Positions 1 to 9,491 of a stretch of DNA of 38,768 bases are shown piece after piece (position 1 is the stretch's first letter; each line of letters opens with the position of its first letter). Below the pieces are notes generated by a model. That model saw only the letters and a list, made by a program, of their open reading frames with translations, ran no database searches and was not told where the DNA came from. Position numbers and translations under genes: made by a program. The DNA is from Nanobdellota archaeon (GTDB lineage: Archaea > Nanobdellota > Nanobdellia > Woesearchaeales > GCA-2686295): the NCBI GenBank assembly GCA_018819065.1, contig JAHJQL010000067.1, positions 1 through 38,768 on the forward strand, read 5' to 3'.

Positions 1-37
1 CCGCAACTTTATTAAACTTGTTCGTTATTATATCCAT
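1..37 (-). CDS. 5' end of an unidentified gene running off the left edge (MDIITNKFNKVA...)
   Basis: ATG on minus at 37 preceded by GAGGTGA Shine-Dalgarno-like sequence and a TATA-like box near 70-80; only 12 codons visible. Confidence 0.35.
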   Translation of the reverse strand, partial: MDIITNKFNKVA

Positions 38-300
38 CGTAGCAGTCACCTCGTCGACAAAATTTGTATGTCAGTACTATTTATAGACGAGAACTGCTAC
101 TTAAATCTATCGAAAATTCTAAGAGGATTTCATATTAGCCTATTCAAAAATCTTAAATACATTTTTGATTCCAAAAATTCAATAAAAAATAGTTTGAAAT
201 AATATTTGAAGTTTTAAGTCAAGAATGAATTGGATAATTTGAATTTTTGTTATAATAATTATTCTTATTCGAATTAAATTTATAAAAAAGACTTTGTTTT

Positions 301-504
301 ATGATAATTATGGAGATATTTATTGAAAAAACAAACAAAAGAATTAAAAAAAATTTTTCAGGAATAGCTAAAGACTTACTTAAAATATTGAAGATGAATT
401 CAGAATCAGTTCTAATAGTAAGAAATGATGAGCTGATAACTGAAGAAGAGCAATTAAAGAATACAGATGATGTAAAGATTCTAAGTGTAATATCGGGTGG
501 ATGA
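301..504 (+). CDS. Ubiquitin-like sulfur carrier (MoaD/ThiS/TtuB/SAMP type) ending in -ISGG
   Basis: 67 aa, terminal Gly-Gly directly before stop; overlaps the start of a tRNA thiolase gene by 8 bp. Start may be ATG at 310. Confidence 0.75.
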   Translation: MIIMEIFIEKTNKRIKKNFSGIAKDLLKILKMNSESVLIVRNDELITEEEQLKNTDDVKILSVISGG

Positions 505-1366
505 GATGAACTGTTTGAAATGTGATGAGAACGCAGTGTTTTTAGAGCCAACACTTTGCAAAGAACACTTCATTAGTTACTTTGAAAAAAAAGTTAAGAA
601 AACAATAAAAGATTTTAAGCTGGTCAAGAAAACCGACAGAATAATTGTTGCTTGTTCAGGTGGCAAAGACTCAACAACAATTCTTTATCTGCTGAAGAAA
701 ATTCATGGAACTGTTGAGGCATTAGCAATAGATGAAGGAATAAAAGGATATAGAAACAAGACACTCGTTGACTTGAAAAGGTTTTGTGAAGAAAACAAGA
801 TAAAACTAACCATTTACTCATTCAAAGAGTCATTTGGAAAAACACTTGATTTAATGTTAAAAAAAGAAAAAAACCCCTGCACAATTTGTGGAACCTTTAG
901 ACGATACCTGCTAAACAAACACGCGAGAGGTTATGACAAGATAGCAACAGGGCACAACCTTGATGATGAATCACAAGCAATAATTATGAACCTGACAAAA
1001 GCAAACACTGAGCTACTGTTGCGAAGCGTGCCAATAACAGAAAAGAAGAAAGGATTTGTGCAAAGAATAAAACCACTATATTTCTGCTCAGAAAAAGAAG
1101 TTGCAGCATACGCACTGCTAAAAAAGTTTTCAATACATTTTACAGAGTGTCCATATGTAAAACAAGCGTATAGAAATGATGTGCGAGAAGAACTAAACAA
1201 ATACGAAGGAAAACACAAAGGAACAAAACTAAACATAGCAAAAAAGCACTTGATAATAATAAAAGATTTGAAATCGGAGAATTGGAATTTTAGACGATGT
1301 GCAAACTGTGGAGAGCCTTCAAAAGAAGAAAACTGCAAGTGCTGTCTAATACTTTCTAAACTATAA
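497..1366 (+). CDS. tRNA 2-thiolation PP-loop ATPase, TtuA/NcsA family
   Basis: PP-loop ACSGGKDST, N- and C-terminal CxxC zinc fingers (CLKC, CANCG..CKCC), CTICGTFRR and GHNLDDE motifs. Confidence 0.88.
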   Translation: MDEMNCLKCDENAVFLEPTLCKEHFISYFEKKVKKTIKDFKLVKKTDRIIVACSGGKDSTTILYLLKKIHGTVEALAIDEGIKGYRNKTLVDLKRFCEENKIKLTIYSFKESFGKTLDLMLKKEKNPCTICGTFRRYLLNKHARGYDKIATGHNLDDESQAIIMNLTKANTELLLRSVPITEKKKGFVQRIKPLYFCSEKEVAAYALLKKFSIHFTECPYVKQAYRNDVREELNKYEGKHKGTKLNIAKKHLIIIKDLKSENWNFRRCANCGEPSKEENCKCCLILSKL

Positions 1367-1406
1367 AGTAAATCGAAATATATATATATAAGTAACATCA
1401 AGTTTA

Positions 1407-1422
1407 ACTATTATAAAATAGT
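1407..1422. promoter_or_regulatory. Inverted repeat ACTATT-ATAA-AATAGT upstream of the lipoprotein gene
   Basis: 6-bp perfect arms, 4-nt spacer, followed by AGGAGGT Shine-Dalgarno before ATG 1450. Confidence 0.35.
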
Positions 1423-1449
1423 AGAATAATAAATTAGGAGGTATTTTTT

Positions 1450-2727
1450 ATGAAAAAAATATTTGTTCTCGTATTAATTTTTGCCTTTGTGCTTTCACTA
1501 ACAGCGTGTAGTCAAACGCTGGTTGGAAAAGGCGGAGAGACAGACATTACAAAACCTGGAAAAGGAAGAGATTATTATGAACCACCAATACCACCAACAA
1601 ATTCAACAACACCACCAACAGATCCACCAAACCCACCAACAAATATTTCAGGGAGTTGGAAAACAGTCGGAAACAATGTTTTCTCTTTTCCCACAGGAGT
1701 AAACGTTGGTATTGGAACTGAGAACCCAAAATGGAAGCTAGACGTAAATGGTATAGTTGGAGTTGGAGTTGCAAGCGATACAAACAACCCACAGATAATG
1801 CTTTCAGATGAAGGAAACGTTGGAAGAATACAAAGCTTCAACGGACCACTAGCAATCAACCCGCAAGGAAACAACGTTGGAATTGGAACAAATAATCCTA
1901 CTCAAGCTTTGACCGTGAAAGGTAATATATTGGCAGAAGGGACAAAAGGCGGAACGGGTTATTATTATCAATTTGTTGAGAATACACGTCAACTCACCCC
2001 TCAAGACCTTCTTGGAATGAGACCTAGAAGTTTACCTTGTGATTTAATTGGCGGAGCTGATAGCGGGAAAGATGCTAAGAAAAAACAGCCTGGCAATGTG
2101 TATGGTAATGAATGTAGTAATATTATTGAAGATGTGGCTGCTGGTGCTTCCGACGACGGATATGATATTTATTATTATGTGTCTTGTATAGATCCAACTA
2201 CCGGGAATCCCCGTGATAACTGTCCGGAAGCAGATGTTACTGTTCAATTCTATGCAAGTAAATATGTGAAAAAATCACGGGCAGGCGGAATGGCTGCAGG
2301 TATAGTCTATGCTAACAATGTGGTTGTGCAAAATCTTGACGGTAACCAAGCAGCCTTTGACGGCCAGCGCTGGATATCTCATGGTACTACAGGAAGATGT
2401 GATTCGCCAGTGCTTGGTGCATATGCTGAAGCATGGGTGAACAACGGAGTAGTTGAAGTGAGAGCGTGTAGAACTAATCAGGGTTGTTCTGATTGGACAC
2501 GATGGACGGCACAGCAAACCTTCGGAGACCAAGTAGTCAGAGCATGGTATGGCTATGGTGTTGAGACTCTGGTGACATCTCCAGGTGGTAATACCGCTCC
2601 TACCTCATCTATGAGATACGGTCAACATATTGTAGGGAACAAAGCATTATGGGTTGATAGAAAATCTACTGTTTTTAGTGCAACAGGTCAGGGTGCCCAT
2701 ACAAGAACTTCTTGCGTTCTAGGCTGA
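1450..2727 (+). CDS. Secreted lipoprotein with tail-fibre-like VGIGT..NP repeats
   Basis: Signal peptide plus lipobox (LSLTAC), Pro/Thr linker (PPIPPTNSTTPPTDPPNPP), two copies of VGIGTxNPxxxLxVxG, unknown C-terminal domain. Confidence 0.65.
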   Translation: MKKIFVLVLIFAFVLSLTACSQTLVGKGGETDITKPGKGRDYYEPPIPPTNSTTPPTDPPNPPTNISGSWKTVGNNVFSFPTGVNVGIGTENPKWKLDVNGIVGVGVASDTNNPQIMLSDEGNVGRIQSFNGPLAINPQGNNVGIGTNNPTQALTVKGNILAEGTKGGTGYYYQFVENTRQLTPQDLLGMRPRSLPCDLIGGADSGKDAKKKQPGNVYGNECSNIIEDVAAGASDDGYDIYYYVSCIDPTTGNPRDNCPEADVTVQFYASKYVKKSRAGGMAAGIVYANNVVVQNLDGNQAAFDGQRWISHGTTGRCDSPVLGAYAEAWVNNGVVEVRACRTNQGCSDWTRWTAQQTFGDQVVRAWYGYGVETLVTSPGGNTAPTSSMRYGQHIVGNKALWVDRKSTVFSATGQGAHTRTSCVLG

Positions 2728-2737
2728 AACTTCTAAT

Positions 2738-2769
2738 TTTTTTATTCTTTTTTTTTCTTTTTCTTTTCA
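2738..2769 (+). terminator. Oligo-T rich archaeal-type terminator
   Basis: Runs of T (tttttttattctttttttttctttttcttttc) immediately after the stop at 2727. Confidence 0.5.
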
Positions 2770-2807
2770 ACAAAGCATTTTAATCAACGCAAAACTTTAA
2801 ATAAAGA

Positions 2808-3371
2808 ATGGAGTTAATGAGCAGTATGTTCATAGACGTAGCAATCCCAAATAATAATGAAGAAGCATTTATATCATTTGCAAAGAAGATAGGAACTAAA
2901 GAATTAATATTCTTATACGAGAAAGAAGAGAAGAAAAACTTTGAAAAAATCAAGAAGCTAAACACGAAAGAATTCTTAGTTTTTACAGCGATAACAAGGC
3001 AGCAATCAAAAAAATATGATTACAACTTCTCAACAGGGTCAAGAAACGACTTTGAAAACAAGAGCACAGACTACGTCTACGAAATAGAAAAAGATACAAA
3101 AAAAGACAACTACCACTACCGACAATCAGGACTAAACCAAGTATTATGCGCATTAGCAAAAGAAAAAGACATAACAATCGCGTTTAGCTTCAACTTGTTG
3201 TTGACGTCAAAAAACAAAGAAACAGTTCTTGGAAAGATGATGCAAAACGCGAGGCTATGCAACAAATACAAAGTAAAAACAATAGTTGCAAGCTTTGCCA
3301 GAAAACCAAACGAGTTAAGAAACGAAAAAGACCTGTCATCATTTGGAGCAGTTCTAGGACTAAAACCTTAA
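2808..3371 (+). CDS. rnp3: RNase P protein component 3 (Rpp30/p30)
   Basis: Full-length protein resembling the archaeal p30 TIM-barrel family: SGLNQVLCALAKEKDITIAFSFN, LGKMMQNARLCNKYKVKTIVASFA. Confidence 0.8.
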   Translation: MELMSSMFIDVAIPNNNEEAFISFAKKIGTKELIFLYEKEEKKNFEKIKKLNTKEFLVFTAITRQQSKKYDYNFSTGSRNDFENKSTDYVYEIEKDTKKDNYHYRQSGLNQVLCALAKEKDITIAFSFNLLLTSKNKETVLGKMMQNARLCNKYKVKTIVASFARKPNELRNEKDLSSFGAVLGLKP

Positions 3372-3437
3372 AGACGCAAAAGATGCAACGATAAAAACAG
3401 AAAAGTATAAATAATACGAGTTCTGAATAAGAATGAT

Positions 3438-5360
3438 ATGAGTTGGAAAAGAGGTTGGGTGATAGTAGTATTCTTAATAGTAATTCTAAGTTATAATGTA
3501 AACGCTGCTCAACCAGCGGATTGCAATACTGCGGGTGGGGTTTGGTGTTCGAGTGCCTGTGTTTATGGCGGGGAACCACCAACAGGGTTTGGAACTGTTG
3601 ACTGTGTTGTGGATCAACTTCAAGGAGTTAAAACTAATCCAAACAAAAATTTTGTGTTTAAAACACTAACTATTAAACCAACTGGGACATTAAAATTTTA
3701 TACAGAAATGGCATTTGGAACAAACGCTTTTTGTGCTCAAAATGCTGGTGGAGAAAAAGGTACTGCAGGAAGTCCTCAAGAAAAAGGTAAGAAAGGTGGC
3801 GATGGTGGAAAAGGAGGAAGCACCTGCGATTATAGTATTGGAGGCGACACAGGATATCGTGAAAGTGGTTGGCAATGTGGCGGTGATGGTGCCGGCGCTC
3901 CGATAAAATTAGGTGGAGTAAATGTAAGTATATATGCACAAACCTTGGAACTTAAAGGAGTGCTTAATCTTGAAGGTTATGTTGGTAATCCTGGTGGAAA
4001 CGCGAAGTGTCATTATAATCCAATCTATTCTCTTGATGATTATGGATTTGGTGGTGGTGGAGGTAGTGGTGGTAGTGGCGCTGGTACTATTTCAATCTAT
4101 TCAGTAAATATAACAGGTAATGGTAAAATTGATTTAAGAGGTGGACGTGGAGGAAATGGAGGAAGATTTAACGATGAAAATGGTGGACAGTGTGGAGGTG
4201 CTTTTGATAAAGGAAGTGGTGGTGGAGGAGGCGGTGGAGGTGCGGGAGGATCGCTGCAAGCGTCATCAACAATTCCTACAACAATTAATATAAACTGTAC
4301 AGGTGGCCTTGGAGGAACGGGCGGATGTCATGGTATGGCAGAAAAAGGAAATGATGGTTCACAAGGAAAACCAATTGGTGGTTCGGTGTCTGCATGTATT
4401 TCAACAAATATAGATTTAAATGAATCCAATTGCAATGACGCTCTAGATAATGACTTTGATGGTTTTATCGATTTTGAAGATAGAGATTGTTATAAAACAG
4501 CCGTCTCTGATAATAATTGGAGTGCTAGCGGTCCTGTTACATTTTCAGATTTGACAACAATAAAAGGTCAAAAGAATCCAACAAGCACACTTATTTTTAA
4601 TGCATCATCAAAAACAGGTCACGACGGTGTCTGTGGGGATGATGGAATTGCTGTTTATACACCGGTATTTTCTGATTTTAATACTAATTCAATTATTGAC
4701 AACTTTGACAGTAATTCAAATGGTTGGTCTTTATCATCGGGTGCGACTATAACTTCTGGCAGTCTAAAGATTCAAAACGCCACACCAGAAAACTTTGCAT
4801 CTTTATTATTAGAAGTATCTAATATCTCAGGCAAATTTAATATTTCTTTCAAAAATATCAAGAACAAAGGTTATGCTACTGCAAGAATAACTTTTTTTGA
4901 CCAACACAAAAATAGAATTAATCCACCTGCTAATTCTTTTTCAGCTCCACACTGTATAAGGGACACAACAGGAGGAAAATTTTTGATTAGATTATCAGAT
5001 TGTCTTCTATCAGGCGCAACTTCAAATAATTGTCCTGATGGGGTAACGGCCGCTTGCGAATTTGAAATACTAGATAAGACTATTCCTATAAAATTCTTTA
5101 ATATAACACTTCTAGGAACGACTCACAGTTATGAAGTAGAATATGACTCATTCAGATTTAAGTCAAACATTGCCGAGCCAGCACAACACACATCTTCAGG
5201 GATTTTCGATGACCTTTACTTTTTTGATAAGTCATCAAAATATTTTTGCAGCAACGATTACACTGGTAGTGATTCAACGATTTCACCAAATCCGCCTGCT
5301 AATTGGAAGTGGTGGGCTGCTGCAGATTCAGCTTTTATAATACACAAGATACTAATATGA
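3438..5360 (+). CDS. Large secreted glycine-rich surface protein
   Basis: N-terminal signal peptide (GWVIVVFLIVILSYNVNAA), many GGGGSGGSG tracts, NCNDALDNDFDGFIDFEDRDC calcium-binding-like motif. Confidence 0.65.
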   Translation: MSWKRGWVIVVFLIVILSYNVNAAQPADCNTAGGVWCSSACVYGGEPPTGFGTVDCVVDQLQGVKTNPNKNFVFKTLTIKPTGTLKFYTEMAFGTNAFCAQNAGGEKGTAGSPQEKGKKGGDGGKGGSTCDYSIGGDTGYRESGWQCGGDGAGAPIKLGGVNVSIYAQTLELKGVLNLEGYVGNPGGNAKCHYNPIYSLDDYGFGGGGGSGGSGAGTISIYSVNITGNGKIDLRGGRGGNGGRFNDENGGQCGGAFDKGSGGGGGGGGAGGSLQASSTIPTTININCTGGLGGTGGCHGMAEKGNDGSQGKPIGGSVSACISTNIDLNESNCNDALDNDFDGFIDFEDRDCYKTAVSDNNWSASGPVTFSDLTTIKGQKNPTSTLIFNASSKTGHDGVCGDDGIAVYTPVFSDFNTNSIIDNFDSNSNGWSLSSGATITSGSLKIQNATPENFASLLLEVSNISGKFNISFKNIKNKGYATARITFFDQHKNRINPPANSFSAPHCIRDTTGGKFLIRLSDCLLSGATSNNCPDGVTAACEFEILDKTIPIKFFNITLLGTTHSYEVEYDSFRFKSNIAEPAQHTSSGIFDDLYFFDKSSKYFCSNDYTGSDSTISPNPPANWKWWAAADSAFIIHKILI

Positions 5361-8300
5361 AAATGGGAACTATTATTAAAATCATAAAAAAAAGATTTTT
5401 TCTAGTTTTACTTGTCTTAATTATTTATTCAACTTTAGTGTTTGCTGATCCAAAAGGTCCAGAGTATGGTTGTTGTAGTTGGTATTTCCCTGGTGGACCG
5501 GGAGGTATACCTAGTAGTGGTGGAACTTTCTCTGCACCACAAACTTCGTGTAATACTTATCCAGATAGTACTGGTTGGACCAATGGTATCGCTGGTTCAT
5601 CAACAGGGTTTGGTCCTTGTAGTGTTCCTTCTGTTTGTCCAGGTGGCGACATAAGTGCTGGAAGTAGTGACTATTGTATTTGTCCATCAAACTCAAACCC
5701 TGGTTTTGCTAACAAAGTTTACAAAGTTTCAGATGGCGGAAATTGTAGTATGCCTTGTGTCTCATCTTGCGCTTGTGCAGCCAGCACTTGTGTAGGTAGC
5801 TCTTGTTCTGATGGTTGTTCTGGAACTTGTTCAGGCACCAAAACTAATGGTAATTGTGCTGTTATTCCTCAAGAAACACCCAGTTATTCCTCAGTTTACG
5901 ACGTTATCAGCAACAGCAAACAATGGTATGTTTGCAACGCGACTGGAACTGCTCCTCAGTTTGGTGATTTGAATAAGAGTAATTACTTAGAAAACTTTCA
6001 AACGCTCTCAAACACAATACTTAAATCAGGCAATAAATGGTGTCCTGTAATTATACCAGATGACCCTGATGATTATCATTATGTTGTAGGAACTTCTTTC
6101 TTATCTGATTGTGATGATTCTGATTCTAACCAAGCAAATTTTCCTGGCGGGTGTTGTGTTATACCAAACGGAAACCCAGCTAATCTTATTAATTATAACT
6201 CACCCACGGGAACTGGAAGTGCTATTGATTTGTTTCAATATATAGGATCTGATGTTCGTGATTGTCCTGTTTGTTATGACTGGGATGGAATCTCTATAAG
6301 TGGTGGGACTATGGGTGGTGGATCATCCTATTCAGCTGGTTTGATTTTAAGAGAAGACATAACTAAAGATGGATTGTTTCACGGAAACCCTTTTAAATCA
6401 TGCATCAATAATAATGGACGTTCATGTAATGAAGGAGAGTCGTGCACCTCAAGATATAGAGAGATTGCTTCAAATCAAAGTGTTACTTGCTGCTATATTG
6501 ATAGCAAAGATTATACAGTTACACCTATTTGTGTTAATGACACAGGCAACCCTGCTTTAAACTGTGTGGATATGGGAGGAACTCTTGTTATGCCAACACA
6601 AGCGACGTTTTGTCAAGATGAAATAGAATCTAAAGATGCGATTGGTGATTATGTTTGTTGCAAAAGTCAAGTAAGATATGATTTTCCTCAATACAATAAC
6701 TTTGACAGGTTTTTGTGCTACAAAGAGAACAACAATTCTTTTTTTGGAGAATGCTGTCAAGAAGATGGCTGCAAAAACGTGCATATTCATGGAAATGAGT
6801 TTGATAAGAATAATGTTTTTAGTTACGGGTCCCCTTTGCACATAATAAGAAGCTTTGATAATGTTAATTCAGGAATTCTACAAAATTTTGTTAGAGAACA
6901 CAAGTTGGCTTCGTCGAATTCTTTTAATGAATTGATTTTTAAAAATATTAGTTTTTCAGATTTTGACACGTTGAATTTTGACATAGATTATTCTTCACAG
7001 ATTAATTATCCTCAGACCATCACTTTTAATTTTATAAGTGGAAACTGTAGTTATAATATTGGAAATAACTTAATATATAATTTTCCAAATCCATTTGTTT
7101 TCTACTTTTTAAGTGGTGTTTGGTATAGGGCATCAATCAATTATACTGATTGTACACACAAATCATCTAAATTTGAAAAATTCATCTTCAAAACAAACAA
7201 GTCAGAAAAGATAATTGTGAGGCTAGACAACCTATATCTCTCAAAAAGTTCAGATGTTGGATCTGGTGGTGGTTATGATACTTATTATTGCTCTGCAAAA
7301 GCGAACACATGGGTTGATAGTCTAAATCCACCATCAGGGTATGATCCAAAAGATTTTTCAGCATGGGGTCCATATATGCTTGCTTGCAATGACCAGTTAA
7401 GCTTTTCATGGACTGGAAGTCACTGTTGTGGAAGCAATACAAAAAAAGATAACTATGGAGAATTCTATGAAGATACACAACAAGGTTGTTTTGGAGGCTT
7501 TCCTGTTCCTAATAATAAACGCTTAAGTGATGCATTATATCCTGAACCAGATTATGACAAACTATTATTTTACAACGAAAAATTCTATGCTTGTAACACT
7601 CCAATTTTTGAAAATCTAAGCGTTAGCGAGAATGGAACACCTTCCTCAACACATTTAGTTGCACCTGAAAACAACGTTGTTCCATACACAATAAAAGGTT
7701 TATGGTATTGCAGCGGGACTGATGGTTGGTTAAACTTATCTAATGCAAAATCTATGCCAATAATCGCTGCGACTCTTAAGCAGATGGGTGAGGATGTTAG
7801 TCCTACTAATTATTCTCTTCATTGTGGAAACGCTTCTGTTCTTAACCTAATTAAAAGTCCAAGTCAGGTGGGTTTTAATCCTATTTTAAATGATGGCTTT
7901 TGTGTTTTAAGAACACAAAACTCCGTTGTTATGGGTGTGCCGGTTAATTATAGTGATGTTAATACTTTCTTAAACAATGATTTGAAACAATTCCATCCTT
8001 TCTACAAAGATACAGTTGTGAATAACTGTACAACTTTCACAAGTATTTTTAATTCAACACAGTTCTACCATCCATGTAGTGATGTTAGTGATTGGCTTAA
8101 TGCTTCATATAATAAACCCTTTGGAATATTGTTGTTTAGCTTAAAAGATGATACTCTGCCCAATAGTGCATTCTTAAGATTCTTCGTGGATTTCTGGACG
8201 TCTATTAAAGACTTTTTCAAATCACTATTTGGAGTAACACCACCAACTAGTTATATGTCTGTTCCAGGTGTTGTTGAAGACTTTTCATTCAAAGAGTTGT

Positions 8301-8572
8301 ACATAAACAAGATTGGAGATAAAGTCATAAAAGGAGTTAGGGAGAAAAACACAATAGTAGTCTCCTACATAAACTTTAGTTCAAACATGTCTTTCTTAAA
8401 AGACTTGACTGAGAAGTGGTTTGCTAGCAGCGGTGCAAATGTTGTTTTACAGGGTGAAATAGGAAATCAAACTATTGGAATAAACAACACTTCAAAGGTT
8501 AATGAGTTTAACTGGAACTACTTAACTTCAAACCTAAAAGTGCAACCTCCTCTAGGACCACCTTATACTTAA
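5357..8572 (+). CDS. Very large (about 1071 aa) secreted Cys-rich surface protein
   Basis: Likely start is ATG 5357 (in frame with the ORF-track start 5303), giving signal peptide MKMGTIIKIIKKRFFLVLLVLIIYSTLVFA; ATGA overlap with the upstream stop; many Cys pairs. Confidence 0.65.
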   Translation: MKMGTIIKIIKKRFFLVLLVLIIYSTLVFADPKGPEYGCCSWYFPGGPGGIPSSGGTFSAPQTSCNTYPDSTGWTNGIAGSSTGFGPCSVPSVCPGGDISAGSSDYCICPSNSNPGFANKVYKVSDGGNCSMPCVSSCACAASTCVGSSCSDGCSGTCSGTKTNGNCAVIPQETPSYSSVYDVISNSKQWYVCNATGTAPQFGDLNKSNYLENFQTLSNTILKSGNKWCPVIIPDDPDDYHYVVGTSFLSDCDDSDSNQANFPGGCCVIPNGNPANLINYNSPTGTGSAIDLFQYIGSDVRDCPVCYDWDGISISGGTMGGGSSYSAGLILREDITKDGLFHGNPFKSCINNNGRSCNEGESCTSRYREIASNQSVTCCYIDSKDYTVTPICVNDTGNPALNCVDMGGTLVMPTQATFCQDEIESKDAIGDYVCCKSQVRYDFPQYNNFDRFLCYKENNNSFFGECCQEDGCKNVHIHGNEFDKNNVFSYGSPLHIIRSFDNVNSGILQNFVREHKLASSNSFNELIFKNISFSDFDTLNFDIDYSSQINYPQTITFNFISGNCSYNIGNNLIYNFPNPFVFYFLSGVWYRASINYTDCTHKSSKFEKFIFKTNKSEKIIVRLDNLYLSKSSDVGSGGGYDTYYCSAKANTWVDSLNPPSGYDPKDFSAWGPYMLACNDQLSFSWTGSHCCGSNTKKDNYGEFYEDTQQGCFGGFPVPNNKRLSDALYPEPDYDKLLFYNEKFYACNTPIFENLSVSENGTPSSTHLVAPENNVVPYTIKGLWYCSGTDGWLNLSNAKSMPIIAATLKQMGEDVSPTNYSLHCGNASVLNLIKSPSQVGFNPILNDGFCVLRTQNSVVMGVPVNYSDVNTFLNNDLKQFHPFYKDTVVNNCTTFTSIFNSTQFYHPCSDVSDWLNASYNKPFGILLFSLKDDTLPNSAFLRFFVDFWTSIKDFFKSLFGVTPPTSYMSVPGVVEDFSFKELYINKIGDKVIKGVREKNTIVVSYINFSSNMSFLKDLTEKWFASSGANVVLQGEIGNQTIGINNTSKVNEFNWNYLTSNLKVQPPLGPPYT

Positions 8573-8636
8573 TTCTTTGAAATTCTTGAAATTTTAGTAA
8601 AATTTATAATGAAGTATAATCTAGTTGTTTGTTAAA

Positions 8637-9491
8637 ATGAGAAAAGCACAATTTGCAGGAACTTTTTATGAGCACTTAGAGTCTCGCCTAAAAGCACAGC
8701 TAGAATCATGCTTTCTTGGAGAGAGAGGACCTGGGTCTTTGCCAAATGTTAAAGCTGATAAGAAAGTAAAGGCAATAATTGTTCCTCACGCAGGTTATGC
8801 TTATTCAGGAGCTTGTGCTGCGTGGGCTTACAAGGCGCTTGCAGAGTCAAAGATGCCTGATTTATTCATACTAATTGGTCCAAGCCACCACTCTCACGAG
8901 TCAGGGTTTTCATTAGAAACCTTTGAAACCCCGCTAGGAATGGTTAGGGTTAAGCAGGACTTTGCAATTAAGCTTGCTGAAAAAGGGACTATTAAGCAAA
9001 ACGAAGCAATACATCAAAAAGAACACTCTCTTGAAGTGCAGCTGCCTTTTTTGCAGTTCGTATTTCAAAAGCACGCCGAGAAGATAAAGATACTCCCAAT
9101 ACTTATAAGCCAAGATGTTGATTTGGCTAAATTAGCGGTTGATTTAAAAGAGACTATAGTAGACATGGGTATAACTGTCACTTACATAATAAGCTCAGAT
9201 TTCACCCATTTTGGACCTAATTACCGCTACGTACCATTCTCATCAGATGTTAAGAACAAGATATATGATTTGGATGCAAACGCCATTGAGTTTATAAAAA
9301 AGCTTGAGTCAAACGAGTTTGTAAAATATGTTAACGAAACATTTGCAACCATCTGTGGAACGCTTCCAATAGCTTTATTATTAAAAACTTTGAAGCCTTC
9401 AAAAGTGTCTCTTGAGCAGTATTACACTTCAGGAGATGTTGTTGGCAGCTACAAGAATTCAGTCAGCTATGCAAGCATAGTGTTTACTTAA
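8637..9491 (+). CDS. MEMO1 family protein (AmmeMemoRadiSam system protein B)
   Basis: RKAQFAGTFYE, VPHAGYAYSGACAAWAYKAL, LIGPSHHSHESGFSLE, SSDFTHFGPNY; ATG at 8637 preferred over TTG 8625. Confidence 0.88.
   Translation: MRKAQFAGTFYEHLESRLKAQLESCFLGERGPGSLPNVKADKKVKAIIVPHAGYAYSGACAAWAYKALAESKMPDLFILIGPSHHSHESGFSLETFETPLGMVRVKQDFAIKLAEKGTIKQNEAIHQKEHSLEVQLPFLQFVFQKHAEKIKILPILISQDVDLAKLAVDLKETIVDMGITVTYIISSDFTHFGPNYRYVPFSSDVKNKIYDLDANAIEFIKKLESNEFVKYVNETFATICGTLPIALLLKTLKPSKVSLEQYYTSGDVVGSYKNSVSYASIVFT

Noticed and set aside
219-554. Long antisense ORFs opposite confident genes (for example 219-554, 931-1401, 10401-10730, 16085-16489, 19611-20216, 20798-21325, 35116-35739)
   Set aside because: They lie opposite confidently assigned coding regions, have low-complexity Ser/Phe/Leu-rich composition and show no recognisable motifs.
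3673-3939. His-rich antisense ORFs in the glycine-rich gene
   Set aside because: Product of reading GGN-repeat DNA on the opposite strand.
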